This document shows, piece by piece, positions 6,008 to 14,355 of a DNA stretch of 14,481 nt. The notes under the pieces are model-generated. The model was not told the DNA's origin and ran no database searches. It worked only from the letters and a program-made list of their open reading frames with translations. This DNA comes from Methanobrevibacter ruminantium (GTDB lineage: Archaea; Methanobacteriota; Methanobacteria; Methanobacteriales; Methanobacteriaceae), in contig SFKZ01000027.1 in NCBI GenBank assembly GCA_004553595.1, positions 1-14,481 of the forward strand, read 5' to 3'. The first letter of the stretch is position 1, and every line of letters starts with the position of its first letter. Position numbers and translations under genes: made by a program.

Positions 6008-6582
6008 TTCAATTCCTCTACATTATCATCATAAACAAAATATTTTCCTTCCAATGAATCATATATCTCATTATATGGATTTAAAGTTCTGGCAATTGCA
6101 AGAGGTATGACATCCTCTTCATCTAATCCATATTCAATTAATTTATTTTTGCAAACATACATTGTATTTCCTGAAGTGGTTACGTCATCTAGGATAATTA
6201 CACCTATATTTGTAGGTAAATTATCATTTTCATCACATTCAATAGACTTATCATGTTTTTCAATAGATCTGTTTCCTGTTTTGGATGATTCTACATCTTG
6301 GGTTCTTATTAGGAATTTGCTTTTATCATATACTTTAAAATCTATATCATATTTTCCTTCTTCACCCCATTCTTTAATCATTTCAATTGATTTTTTGGTT
6401 TGAGGATCTTTTCCTTTTTCAGATGGGGGAACTGCAACTAGGACAACACCATTTTTATCTTTAAAATAAACCGCAGAAATTATTTTAATTGATTCTAATA
6501 GTTTTTTACTGAAAAATTCAATGTGAAAACCATCATATTTATATCCGATTATTTTTCCATCAATTTTAACAATTTCATCCAT
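6004..6582 (-). CDS. phosphoribosyltransferase-fold protein paired with DprA
   Basis: This 192-residue protein carries a complete PRPP-binding loop, VIILDDVTTSGNT (residues 128-140), with the acidic pair Asp132-Asp133. Upstream are VAVPPS (50-54), which fits the pyrophosphate loop region, and LIRTQDVESSKTGNRSIEKH (91-110), similar to the K-T/RS-R-H stretch of ComF-like phosphoribosyltransferases. Such enzymes transfer phosphoribosyl groups to or from bases, but ComF-type members have unknown substrates. The first 40 residues are unlike ComF zinc-ribbon N-termini. The gene lies 8 bases after the coiled-coil gene, with no strong ribosome binding site, and overlaps the DprA-like gene by 4 bases, so the three form one operon. 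Association of this fold with a DprA relative recalls bacterial ComF-DprA links and nucleotide-based conflict systems; the actual reaction is not determined. Confidence 0.8.
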   Translation of the reverse strand: MDEIVKIDGKIIGYKYDGFHIEFFSKKLLESIKIISAVYFKDKNGVVLVAVPPSEKGKDPQTKKSIEMIKEWGEEGKYDIDFKVYDKSKFLIRTQDVESSKTGNRSIEKHDKSIECDENDNLPTNIGVIILDDVTTSGNTMYVCKNKLIEYGLDEEDVIPLAIARTLNPYNEIYDSLEGKYFVYDDNVEELK

Positions 6583-6590
6583 TTTACTGC

Positions 6591-7313
6591 TTAAACGAAT
6601 ATTATTTTTTTATAATCTTTACGCACTTCACTTTTGATATAATCATATATAAAGAATACATCAGTACATTTGGCATGGTAAATTTTCAGATTGGATGAAC
6701 TATTTTGCAAAAGCTCTTTCATTCTCTTTTTTTCTTCTCTTTTCTTTTGTTCAGCCTTTCTGTCTTTTTCTATTTTTTTTCTTTTTTCTTCTTCTTTTTT
6801 CCTTTGAATTTCTTGTCTTCTTTCCTCTTCTCTTTTCTTTTCTTCTTCTATTTTTCTATTTTGTTCTTGTCTTCTTTTTGCTTCTTCAACTCTTTCTTTC
6901 TCTATTGGTCTTCTTTCTTCTTCAAGTTCCTTTTCTTTTAATTTTCTCTCTTCCGGTTCTTTTTCTTTCTTTTTCTTTTCCTTATTTTTTCTTATCCTTT
7001 CTTGATGTTTTTTTCTTTTCCTTTCTTTTTCTTCCTTCTTCTGTAATTTAGATCTTTCTTCAATACTTTTTCTATTAATTGATTTTAAGAATCGTTCTTT
7101 ACTTCTAGAATAAGATTCTTTTTCATCATATTTTTTTAAAATCCTATCTTTTACTTCTTCAGCAGTGTATGTTTGAAAAATTGAATTTATCGCTTCATTT
7201 TTTCCTAAAGAAGTGTTTAAGTTCATCTCTTTTAAAAGTTCTAAAAGAAGTTTACTTGGCATGTAATTTTTTAATTCACTTTTAACCTTTAACTTTAAAT
7301 TATCATCTGACAT
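6591..7313 (-). CDS. Lys/Glu-rich coiled-coil protein with a SAP-like N-terminus
   Basis: This 240-residue protein has three segments. Residues about 15-62 (KNYMPSKLLLELLKEMNLNT then GKNEAINSI and EEVKDRIL) have the helix-turn-helix spacing of SAP-like DNA-binding modules, a weak resemblance. Residues about 80-203 are almost entirely Lys, Glu, Arg and Gln, predicted as a single long highly charged helix or coiled coil. The last 37 residues are more ordinary, with aromatic residues (VFFIYDYIKSEVRKDYKK), and may be a small folded tail or the start of a truncated domain. It is first in an operon with the phosphoribosyltransferase and DprA genes. GGGGTG lies 6 bases before the ATG. I would guess a scaffold or DNA-contact subunit, but no family is recognised. 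The charged stretch makes a long polypurine run on the coding strand. Confidence 0.7.
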   Translation of the reverse strand: MSDDNLKLKVKSELKNYMPSKLLLELLKEMNLNTSLGKNEAINSIFQTYTAEEVKDRILKKYDEKESYSRSKERFLKSINRKSIEERSKLQKKEEKERKRKKHQERIRKNKEKKKKEKEPEERKLKEKELEEERRPIEKERVEEAKRRQEQNRKIEEEKKREEERRQEIQRKKEEEKRKKIEKDRKAEQKKREEKKRMKELLQNSSSNLKIYHAKCTDVFFIYDYIKSEVRKDYKKIIFV

Positions 7314-7517
7314 TCATACACCCCTATGTTTAAAAGAACTTCCTTAAATATAAAGATTTTCTTTATAATGGTAAATCATTAAGCATTATTTTTATTTTTT
7401 ATTCTTAAATGATAAATAAATTTCTAATTTTAAAATAAATATAAAAGTATAATTAATAATAAGTATATAGTATTAATATATTGAGTTAATTTTTTAAATT
7501 GATAAAGGGTGGGTATC
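7314..7517. promoter_or_regulatory. shared divergent promoter region of the two defence operons
   Basis: The leftward operon (coiled coil, phosphoribosyltransferase, DprA) and the rightward restriction-modification operon start from opposite ends of this 204-base AT-rich spacer. On the minus strand CATTATAAAG (about 7361-7370) is a TATA candidate; it overlaps a 7-bp inverted repeat TATAAAG (7349-7355) and CTTTATA (7361-7367), a possible operator. On the plus strand AGTATATAG (7462-7470) is a TATA candidate about 50 bases before the TTG at 7518. All are called by eye in a sequence so AT-rich that chance matches are likely. Confidence 0.4.
7508..7511 (+). promoter_or_regulatory. ribosome binding site deciding the helicase start
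   Basis: GGTG within GGGTGGG lies six bases before TTG at 7518. The longer reading frame beginning with GTG at 7509 would place its start codon inside this site and leave nothing upstream, so the TTG is preferred. Confidence 0.5.
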
Positions 7518-10500
7518 TTGTCTGAGGTAAAGGCTCCAAAAGTATTGGATAATAAAACTAATTTTGTATATACAGAACTTAAGGAAAGCATTAAAAAAGG
7601 TTCTAAGCTTTCTGTAATTTCAGCTCTTTTTTCCATGTATGCTTATGATGCATTAAAGAAGGATTTAGATAAAATAGACAATATGAGGTTTATTTACACT
7701 AAACCAAGCTTTATTCGTGATGATAAAAAGGAATCACGAGAATATTATATTGATAACAATAGCATTTTTGGAAATGATTATGAAATAAAGCTCAAGAATG
7801 AAATGACTCAAGGATCCATTTCAAGAGATTTTTCCAAATGGATAAATGATAAACTAGAAATCAAATCATTTAAAATACCGAATGAAGCGCAATCACGTAT
7901 GGTTTGTGTTGACAATGGTGATGATTCTAGCATAGCTATCAATGGAAGTGTAGACTTTACAACAACAGGTTTAGGATTAAATAAATCAGACAGACAAGAT
8001 ATGAATCAATGTGTTTATGGAAATGTATTCACCCAACCTTCCTTAATGATGTTTGAAGCATTATGGGAAAATGAAGACCTTTTAGAGGATGTTAAAGATG
8101 AAGTCTTGGAACAAATGAAGACAATGCATAAGGAAAATCCTGCTGAATTCATTTATTTCTTATCTCTTTATAACATATTTAGTGACAATCTTGAAGCTCT
8201 TGATGAAGATAAGATTATTAGAAAAGGAAACACCCTTAAAGAATCTCAGATTTGGAACAAGTTATATAAGTTCCAGAAAGATGCTGTTATGGGTGTAATT
8301 GATAAAATTGAAAATTATAACGGTTGCATACTGGCGGACAGTGTGGGTTTAGGTAAAACTTTTACAGCCCTTGCAGTAATTAAATACTACGAGTCACGAA
8401 ACGATAGAGTTTTGGTATTAGTGCCTAAAAAATTAAGGGACAATTGGACTATTTACACTCAAAATGATAAAAGGAATATCTTTGTGGATGATAGGTTTAA
8501 TTATGATGTATTAAATCATACTGATTTAAGTCGTGATGGAGGTAAATCAGGAGATTTAGACTTATCTACAATCAATTGGGGTAATTATGACCTTGTTGTT
8601 ATTGATGAATCTCATAACTTCAGGAACAATCCGGCTGTAAAGGATAGGACTACAAGATATGAAAAGCTAATGAGAGACATTATAAAAGGAGGACATAAAA
8701 CCCGTCTTTTAATGCTTTCAGCCACTCCTGTAAACAATAAAATGAATGATATTAAAAATCAGATTGCTTTCATTACAGAGGATGATGACAATGCATTGGA
8801 AGAATTTGGAATAAGTAGCATAGAAAATACATTAAAAAAAGCTCAAGGGGCATTTAACCGTTGGTCAAAACTTACTGAGGAAGAAAAGGAAAACCAAAAC
8901 TTTATAGATACAATTGATTTGGACTACTTTAAGCTATTGGATTTATTGACTATTGCCCGTTCAAGAAGACACATTGAGAAATATTATAATTTAGAGGAAG
9001 TTGGAGATTTCCCTGAAAGACTTGTACCACTTAATAAGCATCCTGATATTGATATAAATGGAGAATTTTCTGATTTGGAAGAAATAAACAATATAATATC
9101 TTTATTGAATTTGGGAATTTATTCTCCTTTACATTATGTTTATCCTAATAAGATGTCAAGTTATGAAGAGAAATATGATATGTCTGTACGTTCTGGTGCA
9201 AGTGTATTTAGACAAATTGATAGGGATAAAAATGTAATTGGATTAATGAGAGTTAATTTACTTAAACGTTTAGAAAGTTCTATTGATTCATTCAGACTCA
9301 CTCTTTCAAGATTATTATACACTACAGATGAAACATTGGCAAGAATCGACAAAGGTGTTGATTATGTTGATGACTTGGATATTAACTTAATAGATCCTGA
9401 AGAAGAGGAATATGATGATTTGATGTTTGGTAAAAACAGGAAAGTTCTTCTCCAGGATATGGATTTAGTAAAATGGAAACAAGACCTTGAATTGGATAAA
9501 GTGGAATTAGAAGAATTGCTTGAAAAGGCAAACAAGGTTACACCAGAAAGGGATGCTAAATTAAACACTTTAAAAGATTTGATTAGAGATAAACAATACA
9601 ATCCAATAAATCCATATAATAAGAAAATAATCATATTTACAGCTTTTGCAGATACTGCAAAATATCTATATAAAAACATTCACAAATGGGCTTTAGATGA
9701 ATTTGGACTTCATTCTGCACTTGTAACCGGTGGGGATGAAAACAAGACCACTTTGAAAACAGTCAAAAACAAGAAGGATATTAATGATGTTCTCATTAAT
9801 TTCTCACCAAAATCCAAGGAAAGAGCTATCGTGGATAAGGATGCTAAAGAAGAGATAGATATTCTTATCTGTACAGACTGTATTTCGGAAGGTCAGAACC
9901 TACAGGATTGTGATTTTTTAGTCAATTATGATATTCATTGGAATCCTGTAAGGATCATTCAAAGATTTGGTAGGATAGATAGGATTGGTTCTGATAACAA
10001 ACAGATTCAATTAGTTAATTTCTGGCCAAATATGGACTTGGATGAATATATTAACCTTGAAGGAAGGGTTAAAAACAGAATGGTCATGGTAGACATTTCT
10101 GCAACTGGTGAAGAGAATATCATTGATAAGAATCAAACAATGAATGACCTTGATTATAGGAGAAAACAATTGGAAGAGCTTCAAGAGAGAGTTCTTGACC
10201 TTGAAGATATAGATAATACAATTTCAATTACCGACCTTACTTTCAATGACTTCAAGATTGAATTGATGGATTATATGGAGGAGCATAGAGATGAATTGGA
10301 AAAGGCTCCTAGAGGAATTTATTCAATAGTAGATAGCTTTGAAGATGTAGAGCCAGGAGTCATATTCCTGCTTAGACAAGTTAAAGGAACAACAGAAACA
10401 AAGGAAAGAAACCCATTAAGTCCTCATTATCTTGTTTATATTGGAGAAGATAGTAATGTTAAGTTTAATTACATTAACTCTAAAAAGGTTTTGGATCTCT

Positions 10501-10751
10501 ATCAAAAGCTGTGTGTAGGTAAAAAAGAAGTTTTACAAGAGCTTGTTAAAGACTTCAATATGGAAACAAATGATGGTAAGGATATGGAGAAATATTCCTC
10601 ATTACTTGTTGAAACTATTGAAAATATATTAGGTAAAAAGCAGGAAGCTGGTGTAAAGAGTTTATTCTCAAAAGGAGGAACTGCTACTGTAAAACAGGAT
10701 ATAAATGGATTGGAAGAGTTTGAATTAGTTACTTTCTTGATTATTAAATAA
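7518..10751 (+). CDS. SNF2-type helicase with degenerate PLD-like N-terminal domain
   Basis: About 1077 residues from TTG at 7518 (1080 from GTG at 7509). Residues about 15-180 resemble a phospholipase D-like nuclease domain, but the HxK(x)4D motif reads Q-S-R-M-V-C-V-D (Q125, R127, D132), followed by GSVDF (143-147) where GSxN is usual, so catalytic His and Lys are missing. The helicase core has Walker A ADSVGLGKT (273-281), DESH (363-366), SATP (401-404), and after a long insertion the second RecA-like domain ending QRFGRIDRIG (815-824). It is therefore an ATP-driven DNA translocase of the SF2/SNF2 class. Similar PLD-helicase proteins occur in restriction-like and DISARM-like loci. It is the first gene of the operon; the next gene starts 26 bases on. 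I infer that it is the DNA-translocating component of the defence system. Confidence 0.85.
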   Translation: MSEVKAPKVLDNKTNFVYTELKESIKKGSKLSVISALFSMYAYDALKKDLDKIDNMRFIYTKPSFIRDDKKESREYYIDNNSIFGNDYEIKLKNEMTQGSISRDFSKWINDKLEIKSFKIPNEAQSRMVCVDNGDDSSIAINGSVDFTTTGLGLNKSDRQDMNQCVYGNVFTQPSLMMFEALWENEDLLEDVKDEVLEQMKTMHKENPAEFIYFLSLYNIFSDNLEALDEDKIIRKGNTLKESQIWNKLYKFQKDAVMGVIDKIENYNGCILADSVGLGKTFTALAVIKYYESRNDRVLVLVPKKLRDNWTIYTQNDKRNIFVDDRFNYDVLNHTDLSRDGGKSGDLDLSTINWGNYDLVVIDESHNFRNNPAVKDRTTRYEKLMRDIIKGGHKTRLLMLSATPVNNKMNDIKNQIAFITEDDDNALEEFGISSIENTLKKAQGAFNRWSKLTEEEKENQNFIDTIDLDYFKLLDLLTIARSRRHIEKYYNLEEVGDFPERLVPLNKHPDIDINGEFSDLEEINNIISLLNLGIYSPLHYVYPNKMSSYEEKYDMSVRSGASVFRQIDRDKNVIGLMRVNLLKRLESSIDSFRLTLSRLLYTTDETLARIDKGVDYVDDLDINLIDPEEEEYDDLMFGKNRKVLLQDMDLVKWKQDLELDKVELEELLEKANKVTPERDAKLNTLKDLIRDKQYNPINPYNKKIIIFTAFADTAKYLYKNIHKWALDEFGLHSALVTGGDENKTTLKTVKNKKDINDVLINFSPKSKERAIVDKDAKEEIDILICTDCISEGQNLQDCDFLVNYDIHWNPVRIIQRFGRIDRIGSDNKQIQLVNFWPNMDLDEYINLEGRVKNRMVMVDISATGEENIIDKNQTMNDLDYRRKQLEELQERVLDLEDIDNTISITDLTFNDFKIELMDYMEEHRDELEKAPRGIYSIVDSFEDVEPGVIFLLRQVKGTTETKERNPLSPHYLVYIGEDSNVKFNYINSKKVLDLYQKLCVGKKEVLQELVKDFNMETNDGKDMEKYSSLLVETIENILGKKQEAGVKSLFSKGGTATVKQDINGLEEFELVTFLIIK

Positions 10752-10767
10752 TATTACATATGTAAAA

Positions 10768-10772
10768 GGTGA
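10768..10772 (+). promoter_or_regulatory. ribosome binding site deciding the SseB-like gene start
   Basis: GGTGA sits five bases before ATG at 10778. The in-frame GTG at 10769 is part of this site and is therefore unlikely to be the start. Confidence 0.65.
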
Positions 10773-10777
10773 AAAAA

Positions 10778-11716
10778 ATGAATGTTAGTCATATAAGCAA
10801 TAATCATTTAAAAGTTCTTTTAAATGAACTATTAAGTACAGAAGAATTAAACGAAGATTTACTACTAAATTTAACTAGAGAACTTCGATTTAGCATTTTT
10901 GTTTGTCCTGGTCTCTATATGGAAGACGGGGATTTCTTTAATTATCCTCTTTTAGATTTGGATGATGGATCAAGTATACTTCCAGTATTTACAGATGAAA
11001 ATGAGTATAATAATAGTAATTTAATTACAAATGATTATGAACCAGTCACATACTTTTTTGAACAATCTTTTGATTTTTTAGAGGATGAAACAATTAAAGG
11101 AATTGTAATTAATCCCGATTCAGAGGATTTCTTTGTTTCAAAAGATATAATTAATTTAGTTGCTATGTCTCAATTTGAAGTTTCAAACAGTTTGGATAAT
11201 GATAATTCCTTTGCTTGTGATGGAAATGAACTGAAAGTAATTTTTGATACAGTTTCAAATGATAGCTTGATAGAATTTATGCATGATGAATCTAATGCAT
11301 TTGATTATGATGGGCTATTTAATGAATTTGCTAAGTCCATGTTAAATACAATTATCATTAATGAAAATTTAGGGGAAAATTATGATAATATTTACCCTAT
11401 TGAACCTCAGGATGTTATTTTAGTCACAGAATTTGATGAAGATGACAGTCCTTGGTTAGTTTTAATGGCAAACAAAGATTCTTTTTATAAAAAATTATCA
11501 TTCCAAGATAACAAATCAATCTATTATGCTCAATTAGTAAATCCTGATGATTTGGCTATTTTTGCATTGGAAAATGATTATGAAGGAATTATGTTGTATG
11601 ATGAAGAGATATTCATACCTATTCCAAGATCAATTTTGCTTGAAAAAATTGATTCTATTAAGATTTTATGTCATAATCCAAGATTAAATAATTCAATTTA
11701 TTATGCATTACGTTAG
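10778..11716 (+). CDS. acidic SseB N-terminal-domain-like protein in the restriction operon
   Basis: This protein of 312 residues is very acidic (Asp and Glu dominate). Residues about 10-130 follow the SseB N-terminal domain pattern: a helical start, SIFVCPGLYMEDGDFFNYPL, then DDGSSILPVFTDENEY (62-77) and GIVINPDSEDFFVSKDIINL (108-127), the 'lPvFT' and 'INP' strands being typical. SseB was named for a serine-sensitivity phenotype in E. coli; relatives occur in secretion-associated and polymorphic-toxin loci, with no agreed biochemical role. The C-terminal half (about 170-300: EPQDVILVTEFDEDDSPWLV, then PIPRSILLEKIDSI) is unassigned. It lies 26 bases after the helicase and 8 before the DUF4391 gene, so it is an operon member. 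Its acidity would suit a DNA-mimic or an adaptor, but that is speculation. Confidence 0.65.
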   Translation: MNVSHISNNHLKVLLNELLSTEELNEDLLLNLTRELRFSIFVCPGLYMEDGDFFNYPLLDLDDGSSILPVFTDENEYNNSNLITNDYEPVTYFFEQSFDFLEDETIKGIVINPDSEDFFVSKDIINLVAMSQFEVSNSLDNDNSFACDGNELKVIFDTVSNDSLIEFMHDESNAFDYDGLFNEFAKSMLNTIIINENLGENYDNIYPIEPQDVILVTEFDEDDSPWLVLMANKDSFYKKLSFQDNKSIYYAQLVNPDDLAIFALENDYEGIMLYDEEIFIPIPRSILLEKIDSIKILCHNPRLNNSIYYALR

Positions 11717-11724
11717 GAGTGAAA

Positions 11725-12510
11725 ATGTTAATTGAGGATTTAATCAATGTTCCTAATGTAGCTATTGTTAACAATATCATTCCAAAACAGGATATCTTTG
11801 AAGCTACTGGAATGACTAAGTCAGATAAGGATTACTTTGTAAGGTATGTAAAGCAAATTAGATGGCTTTATAAGTTTGATGATGCTTCTGTTAGGATAAA
11901 GCCTTTTGTCAATGATGAGAAATCATATTTGGAAGCCGAATTAATTAGCATTAAGTTAAAAAAGGAATTTCAAGAGTATAATCATAATACCGGTAATTAT
12001 CATAGATTTGATGCAAGACTTGATAGGATTGTAGATATTCTTCTTAGGTTTATTCCTTATCCTATACTTCTATGTGCAGAATTCAATGATGAGATTAAAT
12101 TTTATGTAAGTCATATAAGTGAAAGCAAATCAGATTATGATAAAATCACTTTAGATGAACTTATTTATACAGATTGGATTGATGTAAATAATTTAGATAG
12201 TTTTGATAAAGAATTGATTGAGAAATTGCAGATAGATAATTTGGATAAAACCAATGTATTTACATTTTATGATGATATAGTTACAGCTATTATTCAGTAT
12301 AATGGATCTCAGGAAGTGGGTCAAAAGGTAACTTTAAGTCCAGAAGAAATTCAAAAGATAATGGATGAAATTAAAGTGCTTGAGAGAAAAATAGCTGATT
12401 TAAGAGTTGCAATTAGACGAGAGGATAATTTTAATATAAAAATGGATTATAATATTCAGATTAAAGAATTACAAATGGAAATAAAATTGTTACAAGAGGA
12501 GTTAAAATGA
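11725..12510 (+). CDS. DUF4391 protein of type III restriction-modification operons
   Basis: This 261-residue protein matches the DUF4391 pattern: VAIVNNIIPKQDIFE (about 13-27), then the basic FVRYVKQIRWLYKFDDASVR (about 37-56) and IPYPILLCAEF (about 112-122), then a TDWIDVNNL stretch. DUF4391 proteins are typically encoded next to type III Mod and Res genes, and their role is unknown. The last ~60 residues (SPEEIQKIMDEIKVLERKIA onward) form a predicted coiled coil that may serve assembly. The ATG at 11725 is preferred over an in-frame GTG at 11719 because GGAG (11716-11719) is five bases upstream; that site overlaps the preceding stop codon. The gene overlaps the methyltransferase start by four bases (ATGA), so translation is coupled. 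Confidence 0.8.
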   Translation: MLIEDLINVPNVAIVNNIIPKQDIFEATGMTKSDKDYFVRYVKQIRWLYKFDDASVRIKPFVNDEKSYLEAELISIKLKKEFQEYNHNTGNYHRFDARLDRIVDILLRFIPYPILLCAEFNDEIKFYVSHISESKSDYDKITLDELIYTDWIDVNNLDSFDKELIEKLQIDNLDKTNVFTFYDDIVTAIIQYNGSQEVGQKVTLSPEEIQKIMDEIKVLERKIADLRVAIRREDNFNIKMDYNIQIKELQMEIKLLQEELK

Positions 12511-14345
12511 AAGAAACCCAATTAGATGGTGAAAGTTTGGATATTGTTTCTGATAATGTGTCTAAACTTAAAGAGATTTTCCCAGAAGTAATTACAGAGG
12601 ATAAAATTGATTTTGATAAGCTTAAATTGATTTTAGGTAGTGATATTGATACAGATAGTGAGAGGTATAGCTTTACTTGGCCAGGAAAGACTCAAGCTAT
12701 TAAGGAGTCTCAGAAACAGTCTACTGGTACTTTAAGACCTTGTAAGGAAGAATCCAAAAATTGGGACACTACTAAGAATTTATATATAGAAGGGGATAAT
12801 TTGGAAGTTCTTAAATTGCTTCAGAAGGGTTATTATAATAAGATTAAGGCTATTTATATAGATCCACCATACAACACAGGTAATGATTTTGTTTACAAGG
12901 ATAATTATTCTGATAATTTAACAAATTATTTGGAAGTAACTAGCCAGACTGAGGATGGACAAAAATTAACTACAAATACTGAGTCCGATGGTCGTTTTCA
13001 TAGTAACTGGTTAAATATGATTTATCCCCGTTTAAAACTAGCTAGAAATCTTTTAACAGATGATGGGGCTATTTTTATTAGTATTGATGAAAATGAATTT
13101 TCTAATTTAAAAAGATTATGTGATGAAATCTTCGGTGAAGAAAATCATATAGGGGAGATAATTAGAAAAACTAAAACAATGACAGGTGATAGTGGTTCTG
13201 GATTTAACTTACAACATGAATATCTTTTAATATATGCAAAAAATATTAATTTATTTAAATTGCATGGTGAAGAAAAAGAATTTAAAAACTATTCTAATAA
13301 TGATAATGATCCTAAGGGGGATTGGTGTTTAGCTGATCCTAGTGCTAAAAGTGGTGGGGATTCAACTTATTTCCCTATAGAAAATCCTTTTACAGGTAAA
13401 ATTGATTATCCTCCAAATGGAAGATACTGGGCTTTTTCTAAAACTACTCTTGAAAGATATATTGAAGAAGGGAAATTAAAATTTAAAAAAGAACACAAGG
13501 ATTCTGAAAGAGGATTTATCTTTAAAAGATATAAATGTGATGTTCAAGATATTTTTAATCCTGTGAACAGTTTATTTATTGAAAATGATTATTTAAATGA
13601 AAAAGGTACTTCAAATCTAAAAGAAGTATTTAATAATGCTTATTTTGATTATCCAAAACCTGTAGATTTTATAAAAAAATTAATAAAATATTCTACAGAT
13701 CATAATGATTTAATTTTGGATTTCTTTAGCGGATCTGCAAGCACAGCACATGCAATTATAGAATTAAACAATGAATTAGATTCTAATAGAAATTTTATTA
13801 TGGTGCAGTTGCCTGAAAAAACTGAAGAAAAATCAAATGCATATAAAGAGGGCTTTAATAATATTTGTGAAATTGGTAAAGAACGTATAAGGTTAGTTGG
13901 AGAAAAGATAGGAAATGTTAATGATAAAGTAGATATTGGGTTTAAAGTATTTAAATTGGATTCAAGTAATTTAAAGAAATGGGCTCCAGATTATGAAAAT
14001 CTTGAAAAAACTTTAGATGATTTTTCTGAAAACATAAATGAAAATGAAAGAACTCAAGAAGACTTAATTTATGAAATCATGCTTAAATATGGTATTGATT
14101 TGACTTTACCAATAGAAGAATATGATGCAGGTGAAAATAAGATATATTCAATAGGATTTGGTGCTTTATTAATCTGTCTAGATAATAAAATAACCAAAGA
14201 CATAACTGATTCTATTATAGAATTAGCTTCAGAAGATGTAAGTAGAGTTGTCTTTAAGGATAATGGATTTGCTTCTGATGCAGATAAAACTAATATTAAA
14301 GAAACCTTAAGAACACATAATATTGATGAATTTATAACTATTTAG
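12507..14345 (+). CDS. mod: type III DNA adenine methyltransferase (Mod), first of two
   Basis: This 612-residue protein is a beta-class N6-adenine DNA methyltransferase. The catalytic motif IV DPPYNTG lies at residues 119-125 and the SAM-binding motif I region DFFSGSAST at 405-413, the order expected for beta-class (type III) Mod proteins. Upstream are TWPGKTQAI and LYIEGDNLEVLKLL, also typical. The region between (about residues 180-390) is the target recognition domain, which would set the sequence specificity; it cannot be read from the sequence alone. The C-terminal 120 residues are less conserved. Length is normal for the family. GAGGAG lies upstream and the ATG overlaps the DUF4391 stop. 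It would protect host DNA at a site that the restriction complex would otherwise cut. It is followed 10 bases later by a second copy of the gene's 5' end. Confidence 0.92.
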   Translation: MKETQLDGESLDIVSDNVSKLKEIFPEVITEDKIDFDKLKLILGSDIDTDSERYSFTWPGKTQAIKESQKQSTGTLRPCKEESKNWDTTKNLYIEGDNLEVLKLLQKGYYNKIKAIYIDPPYNTGNDFVYKDNYSDNLTNYLEVTSQTEDGQKLTTNTESDGRFHSNWLNMIYPRLKLARNLLTDDGAIFISIDENEFSNLKRLCDEIFGEENHIGEIIRKTKTMTGDSGSGFNLQHEYLLIYAKNINLFKLHGEEKEFKNYSNNDNDPKGDWCLADPSAKSGGDSTYFPIENPFTGKIDYPPNGRYWAFSKTTLERYIEEGKLKFKKEHKDSERGFIFKRYKCDVQDIFNPVNSLFIENDYLNEKGTSNLKEVFNNAYFDYPKPVDFIKKLIKYSTDHNDLILDFFSGSASTAHAIIELNNELDSNRNFIMVQLPEKTEEKSNAYKEGFNNICEIGKERIRLVGEKIGNVNDKVDIGFKVFKLDSSNLKKWAPDYENLEKTLDDFSENINENERTQEDLIYEIMLKYGIDLTLPIEEYDAGENKIYSIGFGALLICLDNKITKDITDSIIELASEDVSRVVFKDNGFASDADKTNIKETLRTHNIDEFITI

Positions 14346-14355
14346 GTTGGATTAT

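Noticed and set aside
6695..7051. Plus-strand Phe/Leu-rich reading frames that look like membrane proteins
   Set aside because: They are the antisense of the Lys/Glu-rich coiled-coil coding sequence; TTT/CTT codons arise from AAA/AAG/GAA on the other strand.
12507..14345. Possible mosaic origin of the Mod gene from base composition shifts between its N-terminal part and the rest
   Set aside because: Line-by-line GC counts by eye vary widely within the recognition domain, from about 13 to 45 percent, so no clean boundary could be shown.
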